Positions 8,586 to 18,300 of a stretch of DNA of 19,826 nucleotides are shown here, piece after piece. A program made the translations under genes and the position numbers. The stretch is from Tritrichomonas foetus (lineage: Eukaryota; Parabasalia; Tritrichomonadida; Tritrichomonadidae). The stretch is from assembly GCA_001839685.1 (NCBI GenBank), contig MLAK01001310.1, forward strand, positions 8,232-28,057, written 5' to 3'. Under the pieces are notes generated by a model, which saw nothing but the letters and a program-made list of their open reading frames with translations, was not told the DNA's origin and searched no databases. Every line of letters starts with the position of its first letter. The stretch's first letter is position 1.

Positions 8586-9341
8586 ATGATGCAATTCAAC
8601 TTCCAATACATTCCAGTTCCAGCACCAGTACCACCTGTCATTTCACACGTCAATTCCTTCCAGTCTCTTCATCCCAACTCACAACTGGCACCTCAAATGA
8701 ATTCCATTCACCAAAATCCAACAATCGCCCCAAATCGCTCCTATCCTTCGGTCCACCAAATGCAGCGGCCTAATCAAAGAAGCCAAGTCAGTCAGCTCCA
8801 GCAACTCCAGATCCACCACATGCATCAGGCAATGAATATGCGGAGGCACACCCGCCAGTGGACGCGCGAAGAGGATGATCGCCTCAGGGAGGCCACACAG
8901 ATAATGGGGACCACCCGCTGGCAGGAAATTGCAAAATACGTCGGAAACGGTCGAAATCAATCCCAATGCAGCCAGAGGTGGCAGCGCGTCCTCGATCCGA
9001 AAATCAAAAAGACAAACTGGACAGAGGAGGAGGACCAGAAGCTTCTCAGCCTCGTCGAAGCCCACGGCCTGCAGAGATGGATGCGAATATCCGCCGAATT
9101 CGGAAACAGAAGCGACGTTCAGTGTAGGTATCGTTACTACAAACTACAAAAGGGAAACAAAAAGGATAATTTCAGCTGTGATCCTATTCTGAAGACGAAC
9201 TTTGGGTCAAATGAGAATAGTGATGTGAAAAGCGACGATGAAATTCCTAACAAAAATGTAAGGGTGTCACTTCCGTCGATTGCTTTGTTTTTGGAAAATG
9301 ATCCATCTTTCCCATTCATACCATCAGTTATAAATGCCTGA
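8586..9341 (+). CDS. Two-repeat Myb-like DNA-binding protein
   Basis: A 251-residue putative transcription factor. The first 85 residues are rich in Pro, Gln, His and Ser and probably disordered. Two Myb (SANT) repeats follow. The first has regularly spaced W92, W112 and W132 and ends in the recognition helix QCSQRWQRV. The second has W145 and W165, but Tyr184 stands where the third tryptophan is expected, within QCRYRYYKL. A basic segment (186-193) and an acidic, Ser/Asp-rich tail end the protein. R2R3-type Myb proteins bind DNA in the nucleus, and trichomonads carry a large family, some of which regulate adhesin genes or recognise promoter elements. The target of this member is unknown. The ATG at 8586 is directly followed by a second ATG, and either could be used. 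Codons in the Myb repeats are notably richer in G/C than those of the tail. Stop is TGA. Confidence 0.93.
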   Translation: MMQFNFQYIPVPAPVPPVISHVNSFQSLHPNSQLAPQMNSIHQNPTIAPNRSYPSVHQMQRPNQRSQVSQLQQLQIHHMHQAMNMRRHTRQWTREEDDRLREATQIMGTTRWQEIAKYVGNGRNQSQCSQRWQRVLDPKIKKTNWTEEEDQKLLSLVEAHGLQRWMRISAEFGNRSDVQCRYRYYKLQKGNKKDNFSCDPILKTNFGSNENSDVKSDDEIPNKNVRVSLPSIALFLENDPSFPFIPSVINA

Positions 9342-9844
9342 ATTACCATGAACGAATTCTTGTTATATATATGCATATATAGCATACATACAGATAAAGT
9401 TTGATAGAGTTTTTTAAAGTGATAAAATATAATATTATATCTTTATATTTATATATATCATATAAATTTAATTATTCACCAATGTTAGTTTGAATATATC
9501 TTCTGATTAGAATCTCACTCATTGTTTTTTCGGTTTCTCGAAATTTTACGAGAAAGTGTTCAATTAACCTTTGATTGCCATTGGTATTATACAAACTATA
9601 GATAGTGTTTACAGCAAATACTTCTCATTTGTGTGAATCTTAAAGTGAGAATGATTTGAACAGTTTAATTTCGCATACATAACATGGATTTCTCTCTGAA
9701 AACGCAATTTGTATTGTTTGGTGGTCTCAATCACAAATTTTACCTTCCGAACACAAAATCTGGAAACCAATTTGTCTAATCTTTTCATTATTTAAAATAA
9801 ATGCTCGATAGAAATAGATAGTTTGAATCTTTTGACAATTTTTA
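9342..9844. other. Convergent intergenic region, Myb/Vta1
   Basis: About 500 bp of AT-rich sequence between the 3' ends of two converging genes. No gene is supported. A perfect 16-bp AT palindrome (9366-9381, TATATATGCATATATA) lies 25 bases past the Myb stop, but alternating AT runs are common in this DNA. Confidence 0.55.
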
Positions 9845-10792
9845 TTATTTTTCCAATTCCTTGATAGCTGCAACAATGGCCGATAAAGCGACATCTGTTG
9901 CACCCGCCTGAAACGCATTCTGCGCAAGCTCTGTTAGTTTCACCGCACTGTCTGACACTGTAGAGGAGTTTCCGCCATAAGAAGGTGGCCCCACAGATGG
10001 ATAGGCTGGAGGGCCCTGCCCGTAGGGCGTAAATTGAGGTGGTCCCTGGCCATACGGCGTGAAGGCAGGCGGGCCACCAGATGGAGGGGCACCTGGTGTG
10101 AACTGTGGCGGGCCGCCTGCATTTGGTGCAAATTGGGGTGGACCTTGGCCGGATGGGTTAAATTGGGGTGGCCCATTTGTTTGAGGATTGGCTCCAAAGC
10201 CTACTTGGGCGCCTGGCGTGAACTGTGGAGGAGCGCCTGCGCCACCACCAGATTGACCAACACTAGGTGAATATTGGGGTGGGCCCCCAGGTGAAAATTG
10301 GGGTGGGCCCCCGGGAGTAAATTGGGGTGGGCCCCCAGAGTAAGGTGCAGGGCTTTGGCCTGGGATAGAAATTGGCGCCCCCATTTGACTGCTTGAATCT
10401 AGGCCCTGCTCAGTTTTCGACATCTTCGTAATTATGCGTGATGGTAATGCGCCAAAAAGTGACATCGCCGTGTATGAAAGGTAAGCCAATTTGATAAAAT
10501 CACTGCTGTAAGGTCCGTCTGAGGAAGCGACAAGGGCATCTGCAAATCTTTCGAGTTCGCGCGCATCAGCACATTGGCACCTTCCAACTTTCGAATTGAG
10601 AGCGGAAAAAGCAGCGTCTCTATCGGGCGACGATCCATTCTGCGCCAGGTGGTTCTGGACCAGACCGGCGGCATATCGAGCAAATACACCTGAAATTTCG
10701 GGAAGCTTCTGCTGCAGCATTTCTGCCGCAGAAAGGAGGGCTGGAACACCAGGAACATCTCTGAAAATGTTCGTGTCAACTTCGAAATACAT
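9845..10792 (-). CDS. VTA1: Vta1/LIP5-like Vps4 cofactor (ESCRT-III recycling)
   Basis: A 315-residue protein with the three-part layout of Vta1/LIP5. An alpha-helical N-terminal domain (about 8-120) has a pattern like the tandem MIT-like region, including ARYAAGLV, LERFAD and a KLAYLSYTAMSLFGAL helix. A long Pro/Gly/Gln-rich linker follows (about 135-280). The C-terminal helical pair (282-314, LTELAQNAFQAGATDVALSAI onward) matches the VSL domain. In yeast and animals the VSL domain dimerises and stimulates the ATPase Vps4, which disassembles ESCRT-III at endosomes during multivesicular-body formation. The linker holds 11 copies of a GPPQF-like unit, much more regular than the usual Vta1 linker. 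The gene is G/C-rich in codon use for this window, suggesting good expression. An initiator-like TCATT lies 8 nt before the ATG, and TAA TAAAA follows the last codon. Family assignment rests on architecture and helix patterns, not a search. Confidence 0.83.
   Translation of the reverse strand: MYFEVDTNIFRDVPGVPALLSAAEMLQQKLPEISGVFARYAAGLVQNHLAQNGSSPDRDAAFSALNSKVGRCQCADARELERFADALVASSDGPYSSDFIKLAYLSYTAMSLFGALPSRIITKMSKTEQGLDSSSQMGAPISIPGQSPAPYSGGPPQFTPGGPPQFSPGGPPQYSPSVGQSGGGAGAPPQFTPGAQVGFGANPQTNGPPQFNPSGQGPPQFAPNAGGPPQFTPGAPPSGGPPAFTPYGQGPPQFTPYGQGPPAYPSVGPPSYGGNSSTVSDSAVKLTELAQNAFQAGATDVALSAIVAAIKELEK
9974..10336 (-). repeat. GPPQF-type tandem repeats in Vta1 linker
   Basis: Eleven imperfect copies of G-P-P-Q-[FY]-x-P (consensus GGPPQFTPG) occupy residues 153-273. 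The DNA copies are also similar (GGTGGGCC-type blocks on the plus strand), which points to recent expansion by slippage or unequal exchange. The tract is likely disordered and may vary in length between strains. Confidence 0.9.
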
Positions 10793-10797
10793 TTAAA

Positions 10798-10802
10798 AAT
10801 GA
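10798..10802 (-). promoter_or_regulatory. Probable initiator (Inr) for Vta1-like gene
   Basis: On the minus strand this reads TCATT, matching TCA(+1)Y(T/A), with the predicted first transcribed base 8 nt before the start codon at 10792. Confidence 0.5.
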
Positions 10803-11224
10803 TAAATTTTGATTTTTGCTTTTTAAAATGTCACTTTTTCTATGATAGAATCACCGGAGGAAATTTTTATTATTATCGTTCAGGTGAAAATCATAGGTCA
10901 ATATATTATCCTAAATAAATCAGTTGTTAGAAAGAATTAGATCATAAGTTCATCAACATGGCACAACTTTAGGCTGTGACCACGGTGTAGGCCTTTCTTA
11001 TAAGAGGTTTTTGATCACTTTGGTCGAGATCATTAATATCCTTATATTTTTGTTATAATAATTATTTGAATTATTAGATTGAAGATCAATAATTGAGTAT
11101 ATTTAACACTAGAAACCTATAATTAAAAGATAAAATTAAAAGATAAAAACATTATATTTTTTTCTAATTATTGACCATAAATTTAACGATAACGGGAATG
11201 AACGCTAGATTTTGAATGCAACGA

Positions 11225-11229
11225 TCATA
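11225..11229 (+). promoter_or_regulatory. Probable initiator (Inr) for membrane-protein gene
   Basis: TCATA matches the trichomonad initiator consensus, with predicted first base 14 nt upstream of the ATG at 11241. A second candidate, TCACA, lies closer to the ATG at 11233-11237. Confidence 0.45.
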
Positions 11230-11240
11230 TCTTCACATCA

Positions 11241-14200
11241 ATGATTATCTCCTTCCTTTTCATTTTCACAGAATCAATCAACATTTGCATTGATGACATA
11301 TTGAAAGGCAACTGTGAGGCATTAGTTGATCAAAGAAAAATCGAATATCACATAATCAATGAATCTGATATCATTAATTTTTGGAATGAATCACAAACTT
11401 CATTAAAAATTGCTATTTTTAAGGAATTGGTAAATCCTCTTATAATTCCTCAGAATGCACAATTAAATTCTCTTGAAATAATATCAAACTTTCAAGAAGT
11501 TGAATTTTTCACTCCTCAGAAAAACTTTCAAATTAAAGAATTAATAACTGAAAATGTAACCCTTGTATTTTCATCTAATAATGATGAAATAACACTTGAA
11601 TCATCTAATATTCTCAGGAATAACTCAATATTTAAAACAAAAAATTCACAAAAGTTGATTTTAATTCCAAATGGATCATTGTCAATAAATTCACTAGAAA
11701 ATTTTGATGAATTAATCATTAATTCTAGTGATTTTTCTTTTATTCCAATATCAGAAGAACCAACAAAAAATATTTCTCTTTTAATTCTCTCAGATTGTGT
11801 GAAAAAAATCGAATTCACTTCAGAAATTTCTTGTTCAATCTTTCCTTCATTAAATTATTTTCTGATTCAATACAAAAATTCATATTTAAATATTTCGACT
11901 TCACTAAATTTAACATTCATTTATAATCATAATAGCTATGAGGGTGAGAATGATGTTTTAAATATAATATCAAAAGAAAAATCAACGCGATTGAATGTTC
12001 CAGAAATAAAAGTTTTGTCCGGAAATCTCAAGATATCAGGCGATTGGCCAAATTTAAGATTAACCTCTAGTGATATTTATTTATTGAATTCAACAACAAT
12101 TGAATTAGATGCTTATGGATTAATTCCATATTCATTAATTGTTTTTGCTGATGTTAAAGTTAAAAGTCTATTGGAAGAAACAACAATTGATGGTTTTATT
12201 TTCTTCAATGAGGGAAATCTTTCAATTTCATCAATGAAAAATTCAATTTTTTCATGTTCAGCAGTATTAAATTATTCGGAATATGGTATTTATCAAAGTG
12301 ATATGACAGAAGCAGAATTTTTTCAGCATGATCACCAACAAATTTTTAATTGTTATTTAGAAATGAGAGAAAATATCATTTTTTATCCAAAATTCTTAAT
12401 AAATCCATATAATATTATTGGTGGAACCACTACTGCAAATTTAATAAATGATTTTATTTTTGTAGAGAACACAACATTAAATACTGTTCTCCAATTAAAT
12501 CCAAATGGAACAGCTGTCATTTCTTATCATGTCAACTTCAATGAAACATATGAAGAAGCAATGAAAATTCATCATAGGAAATATGACCAACTTGTTGAAC
12601 AAGGATTAAATAAAACATTTGATTTTGATAATTTCCAAGAATCCTTTAAATATTATTACCTTAAATATATCGGAGTATTTTCTAATTTTTCACGAGTTTT
12701 CTCAGAAACAAAAAATCAATTTTATTCTTTTCAACATTATATAAACGAAAACTTGGCAACTCATCAAAATTCCAAAATTAGCAGAAGCGATATCTCAAGC
12801 AATTACAAACTATTTATTCAGAGAGATGATACACCAATTCATGCATTTTATAGAACATCATTCATTTCATTAATTTGCAATGTTTCTTGTAGTGACTATT
12901 CCATTGAAATGAGTGATTCAAAATTTTTGACAGCTGAAGAGCTCGAACTCGATGGTGAATTTCGATGCTATGAATCATGTATTCAATATAGACTTAAAGA
13001 AATTCCAACTTCAGCTTCAGAATTATTTGTATTTTGTATAAATATTGAATTGATTGATTCTTTAAAAAATGTTCCTTTCATTACCATTCTTACACCAACA
13101 AATATACAAAATTTTATCAGTTTAATGAGAAATAAAAATAGTCGGAATATTATTTTATTTATTTGTGAAAGTATGGATTCTCAATTTGATTTAACAAAGA
13201 TTCGAGCCGATTCAAATCTTTTTTTAATTGGCTTATCAGTTAAAAATGCTAATGATTATATTACTTTTTTCAATACTATTCGAAAGAGTAAAGATCTTAA
13301 AAGTGATTTGAAAAAAGCTATTGATGCAATTTCACCAAAAATTCCCGAAATTTTCCCTTCCATTAGTGTAAATATCAGTGATGTTCAATCAGTCACTGCT
13401 ATTGGATTATCATTTAAAAAATCAATAATTCAAAGTGGTTCAACATTTTTATCTTTGTGTAATTTTTCCCGTTATTTATTCATAACTTCTGAAGAATTAA
13501 TTAGTGACTTATATTCCATCAATAGTATTGTGAATAATGCTAATGTTTTTAAATTTATTAATACATCTATAATTCCAAACTATGTAAATAAAACAAGTGA
13601 TTTATTAAGTATATATAAAGTTGATTTTGATGAAAATGGTTGGTATTTTTATTCCAAAGGAACTTTATATAATGATGTAATTTATAATTTTGGTCTTCCA
13701 TATATTATTGCCGATAATCAGTTTTCTATATATTCCATTACTGACGGTGTTGAATATTGCTTGACACAAACAAATTTACCTGTTAAAGCAATCAATTTTA
13801 CAACTGGCCGAACAAATGATAACTACAATCCAAATATGGCTCCACTGTTAAGTTATTCCAATCAAAACATTATTGAAATACCAAAAACCACAAAACTTTG
13901 GTTTTCTGGTGATTGGAACTCTAATTCTAAAACTGATGGCCAATTCTATTTTGATTTTGGAAATTCTACAGGAGAAGTTGAAATTCTTCCACCAATTAAG
14001 ATTTCTTTTTGTGGAAATAATGGAATAACTTTTAAAAATGATCAAGAAATTACAAAATATTTAAAAGTTATTTCTGGAAGTGGAAATATATCAATAGTTT
14101 CTGAAAATCCAAATATTGAAATTGATTCATTAATATTTTATCCATCCAATCATTTATCAAGTATTTCTTTAGATTCAATTAATGCAAATCAAATTAAATG

Positions 14201-14870
14201 CTTAAAACATTCTTTTGCAGCTTTAAAGAAAGTCAATCTTCACAAATCACTCAAAATGATGCCGAATTCATCTTTAGAAGTATCAACAATTGAATTTTCC
14301 CATGATTCCAATGTGACGTTTCATTTTAATTTTGATTATAAACTTCCCTTTTTGCATATCAAGAAAATGGAAAATTTACCTCAATTAATAAAGTTCAAAT
14401 TTGAGCGTGAATATTATTCCAGATTTAATCCAAATTTTGATAAAAATTTAATGAAATCATATGAAATTATGAAAGTCAACAACCAAAAATGTGAATCCTT
14501 TAATAATTTGATTCTAATGGAATCAGATTTTGTAGATTTTAACGATCAATCTTATTTAAGGCTTGATTGTATTGAAAATAAGAGTGAAATTTCTTTATTT
14601 TTGGTGTTAAATAAGATCCCATCTTTAAAATTTATTCGAAAAAATTTAACAGATGATCGATCCCCTCGTCATCATCCAAATATAAACATTCCTTCACGTT
14701 CACCTACACCAAAATCAAATGAAAATATTGCAATTATTGCTGGTGGAGTTGTTGGCGGGATAGCTTTTCTTGGAATTATCATTTTTATTGTGTTTTTTGT
14801 AATAACCGGAAAGCGTGAAGCCGAAGGACTTCTTGATACTAGGAATGAAAATGTTCCAGAACCTTTGTAA
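11241..14870 (+). CDS. Large type I membrane protein of unknown family
   Basis: A 1209-residue protein that I do not recognise. It begins with a short signal peptide (hydrophobic I2-F9, likely cleaved around residues 12-15). A long, Asn/Ser/Ile-rich ectodomain follows, with many N-glycosylation sequons (N40-E-S, N49-E-S and others) and a cysteine-containing stretch at about 545-600. The first 350 residues look like short repeated beta strands, as in solenoid or beta-helix proteins, but no repeat unit is clear. Near the C-terminus are a Pro/Ser/Arg stalk (about 1135-1158) and one membrane span (about 1163-1188, with GGVVGG). The roughly 20-residue cytoplasmic tail carries E1193-A-E-G-L-L, which fits the acidic dileucine sorting motif [DE]xxxL[LI]. 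It is probably a surface or endolysosomal glycoprotein. The ATG at 11241 is the first after an in-frame stop at 11199. Codons are AT-rich throughout, unlike the Vta1 neighbour. The stop is within TAAA. Confidence 0.88.
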   Translation: MIISFLFIFTESINICIDDILKGNCEALVDQRKIEYHIINESDIINFWNESQTSLKIAIFKELVNPLIIPQNAQLNSLEIISNFQEVEFFTPQKNFQIKELITENVTLVFSSNNDEITLESSNILRNNSIFKTKNSQKLILIPNGSLSINSLENFDELIINSSDFSFIPISEEPTKNISLLILSDCVKKIEFTSEISCSIFPSLNYFLIQYKNSYLNISTSLNLTFIYNHNSYEGENDVLNIISKEKSTRLNVPEIKVLSGNLKISGDWPNLRLTSSDIYLLNSTTIELDAYGLIPYSLIVFADVKVKSLLEETTIDGFIFFNEGNLSISSMKNSIFSCSAVLNYSEYGIYQSDMTEAEFFQHDHQQIFNCYLEMRENIIFYPKFLINPYNIIGGTTTANLINDFIFVENTTLNTVLQLNPNGTAVISYHVNFNETYEEAMKIHHRKYDQLVEQGLNKTFDFDNFQESFKYYYLKYIGVFSNFSRVFSETKNQFYSFQHYINENLATHQNSKISRSDISSNYKLFIQRDDTPIHAFYRTSFISLICNVSCSDYSIEMSDSKFLTAEELELDGEFRCYESCIQYRLKEIPTSASELFVFCINIELIDSLKNVPFITILTPTNIQNFISLMRNKNSRNIILFICESMDSQFDLTKIRADSNLFLIGLSVKNANDYITFFNTIRKSKDLKSDLKKAIDAISPKIPEIFPSISVNISDVQSVTAIGLSFKKSIIQSGSTFLSLCNFSRYLFITSEELISDLYSINSIVNNANVFKFINTSIIPNYVNKTSDLLSIYKVDFDENGWYFYSKGTLYNDVIYNFGLPYIIADNQFSIYSITDGVEYCLTQTNLPVKAINFTTGRTNDNYNPNMAPLLSYSNQNIIEIPKTTKLWFSGDWNSNSKTDGQFYFDFGNSTGEVEILPPIKISFCGNNGITFKNDQEITKYLKVISGSGNISIVSENPNIEIDSLIFYPSNHLSSISLDSINANQIKCLKHSFAALKKVNLHKSLKMMPNSSLEVSTIEFSHDSNVTFHFNFDYKLPFLHIKKMENLPQLIKFKFEREYYSRFNPNFDKNLMKSYEIMKVNNQKCESFNNLILMESDFVDFNDQSYLRLDCIENKSEISLFLVLNKIPSLKFIRKNLTDDRSPRHHPNINIPSRSPTPKSNENIAIIAGGVVGGIAFLGIIIFIVFFVITGKREAEGLLDTRNENVPEPL

Positions 14871-15357
14871 ATTATAATATTATGAATAAAGATAGAAATC
14901 CACCTCATCATTCCTATATTTTTTTTCTATTATTGGTAACAGCATTCGATTTTGATTTTCAGCTATCATCTAATCTACTAAATAGTGAGTCAATAATATT
15001 GATAAAAATATTAAGTAGTTATCAATTCCATCTTTCATTTTGCTATTTTCTTTAGAATGTAACAATTACGATCTCGAATATAATCAGATAACAAGTCCAA
15101 CAAAACAAATTATCACACTCAGCATTTGAAAAAATGATTTATTATTGTATTCAATAAAACGCAAAGTTTAGTCGTAATCTTTTGTAAATCTGGTCGTAGT
15201 ATAGATTTGTACACCTTTACTATTTTCACCATTCATTAATCCGAATAAGTGATAATCGAATTATCATGAACGATAAAATCAAAAAGTTAAGTGAACTTGG
15301 ATTTTACCAGTAAAATAAACTATTCAAAAGAAGATTTTCGATTTTCTGAAGGAAATA
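14871..15357. other. Intergenic region upstream of deubiquitinase
   Basis: 487 bp of AT-rich DNA between two same-strand genes. I see no gene, RNA or convincing repeat. No good TCAYW initiator lies within about 60 nt of the ATG at 15358, so the promoter of the next gene is not visible. Confidence 0.5.
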
Positions 15358-18300
15358 ATGAAAACTGCAGAAAGTCATGCTCTTGCTGCGGTTAGACTCT
15401 CGAAAATCAAACAGAAAAGTTTCTTTATTGACGAAGTCCTCACTGCCGAAAATTGGGACGATTCGCATTTTACGAGTTTTCCATTTTCCGTTTCATCAGA
15501 TAATGTGAGCTTTAACATCATTTGTATCAAAAGCGACACAGACAAAACCTTGTTCAGGATTTCTTCTCGCGATATCATTGGTTCCTGCGATGTTTCCGTC
15601 AAGATTTTTATCAAAAATATTCATCCCGAAAAAAACGTCGAAATTTCCAATAATTTCACTTTTTCAAGATGGCATCGTGACATACTGATTGACGCCCAAA
15701 TCCCAGCCTCAGAACTGAATGAAAATTCTGGATATATTGTCAATCACAAATTCACCTTTCAAATAAAACTGACACATTATAGTCATAGAAACAAGCTTGC
15801 AAGTCAGCCAGACGTTGTTCCATATGTTGGTTTACGAAACCAAGGTGCGACATGTTATATGAACTCTGTTCTTCAAGCAATGTTTCATATTCCTGGATTT
15901 CAGAGGATCATTTATGAAATGAACACATCAAGTGAAAAAAGTAATGATAAAAATATTGCTTTAAATCTTCAGAGGCTCTTTGCCAAAATGAGACTCGGCT
16001 CAAAAGCTTGTTCAACTAAAGCGCTGACTCGTTCTTTTGGATGGACAGAAGAAAATACATTTGTTGAACATGATGTTCAAGAATTTTGTAATGAATTAAT
16101 AATTAATATTTCGTCAAAGATACCAAATGATGGTTTATCGATTTTAAGGGGTCATTATAAATCTATATTCAAATGTAGGAATGTTGATTATCAATCATCT
16201 AAACTTGAAGAATTTTATGATTTGCCAATTCAAGTTAAAGATTTTTCAAGACTTGAAGATGCTTTAGCTACTTTAATAAAACCAGTTCCTCTTATAGGCG
16301 AAAATCAATACAATGCAGGACGATATGGCCTTCAAGATGCTGATCTTTGTTATCAATTTATTGACTTACCACCAATCCTCAGATTACATCTAAAACGCTT
16401 TCTATATAATAATGAAACTTATAGAAATGAAAAATTAAACTCTTTTTTCTCTTTTCCTGTAGAATTAGATATGTCATCAGTAATTAATAAACCTGGACAA
16501 CTTTATGAGCTAGTAAGTGTTTTGGTTCATTCAGGAACTTCTGTAAGTGGTCATTACCTAGCTTACATCCGTCCAACAACAGAAAATCAATGGTACGAAT
16601 TTGATGATTCCAAAGTTACAAAAGTTCCTTCAACACAAGCTATTGAAAACAATTTTGGGACCTTAGATAGTGAAAATAGAATATTTTCTGCTTATTTATT
16701 AATGTATGTGAGAAAAAAGGACATCAAGCAGCTCTTTAAGCCAATTCAAAATGAAGAAATACCAACGTCTGTTATGAATTATATAGAAGAGCATATTCGA
16801 AAGCGAGAAGATAAAAGAATCTCGGATTTAGAAGCGAAAAATACTGTTGAAATTAGTTTAACTCTCCCATCTGACATAATACATAATGCAATATCTGGAA
16901 ATTTATCGCTTAATTCGAATCATAATTTGGTTTCAGTAAAAAGTGATGATACATTTAATAAAATTTATCATAAAGTTGCAGAACATTTAAAAACAGATAT
17001 AGAATCGATTACCCTTTGGGTAATTGTTGATGATCATCTTAAGGAAAGATTGGTTAGAACAGACTCGTTAAATGTGAACGATCTTGATTATAATTTATCT
17101 TTATATGTCCAAGATGCAAGTGATGATACCGATAATGATTATTTAGTTTTTATTTTCACATATTTTCCAGAATTCAAACCACCGCTTCGATTTATGTTTT
17201 CGTATATGATGAATCGAAGAGACTCATTTGCCTCAATTCTCTCTACCTATCAACATATTTCGAAAATGGCAAACAGCAATGATTTAAAAAGTGAAAATGA
17301 TTTGAAGAATAATTTTACAGTTTATATTAAAAATAGTGATGGTATTTTAGAAAAAGTTGAAGATCTTGATGACTCTCTTACTGAGTTCGAAGCAAACAAT
17401 GGTTCAATGATCATTATACAGCCTGTTAATTCAGATTCAATACAATTACCAGAAATAACATACAAAACCACATTCAAAAATCACTATGATTACCATGAAC
17501 ATTATTTGACAACATACCCACATGATGTTTTGCAATACATGCGCGACACGAATGATAAATCTAATTTAAAGATTTCTGATTCGCCAACATTTAAAAAAGC
17601 GCCAACTTTTTCATTTCCATCACGAATCAATTTTGGTGAATTTAAAAAGTTTGTCGCTGCATGTTTCAATCTTGATTACAATCCTGAAAAACATACAATT
17701 CTATTTTTCCAGCCCAACAGTTTGTCACCAGTCATTGTCGAAGATCATGTTTTAATGTATCGAATGATGATCCGTCCAAAAAATGAAATAATTTCTGAGC
17801 TTTCTTTTGTTTTCTTTAGTGATCCTTCTCTTTTCCAGTTGCCGAATGTTTATCGAGTCGTCGCATACATATCAACATCGGCAATTGAAAATCAAGAAGA
17901 AAAGTATATCATTTTATCTCAAAAATCAACAGTTAGAGATGCTTTGAGAGCAGTAATAAATAACGGGTGGTTAACTGCCAAACTCCATCAAATTCGATTA
18001 CTTCAATTAAGTAAAAGCAATCACGAAATTGAAGAAATAATTGGATTCGATATTCCGATCAATAAAATCAATAATCCTGTTCGGATTGAACTCGTTCCTG
18101 AAGATCAACTCTTTTTGGATGAAAATGACAGACTGATTAAAGTTGTATATTATTCCAAATGTTCATCTATAAAATTCAATTTTATGCTGAAATTGATAGA
18201 AAATGAAACTTTCCTTGAAACCAAAGAACGAATAAAAAATATATTGAAATTATCAACTGAACAAATAAACTCGATTAAATTTACACTGGAGTCAGATGAA

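Larger units (their letters stand above)
10793..11240. other. Divergent promoter region with GC-richer islet
   Basis: This 448-bp stretch separates two genes transcribed away from each other and should hold both promoters. Most is AT-rich. Positions about 10957-11032 are clearly richer in G/C (contains GGCTGTGACCACGG and TAGGCCTTTC) and have a short imperfect TGATCAC/GAGATCA inverted repeat. No RNA gene was recognised in it. Confidence 0.5.

Noticed and set aside
9366..9381. Perfect 16-bp palindrome TATATATGCATATATA after the Myb gene
   Set aside because: Alternating AT runs give such palindromes by chance; there is no T-run or stem typical of a terminator and no known role in trichomonad 3' ends.
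9727..9927. 66-codon minus-strand open frame overlapping the 3' end of the Vta1-like gene
   Set aside because: It overlaps the end of Vta1 in another frame and has no motif; it is a shadow frame.
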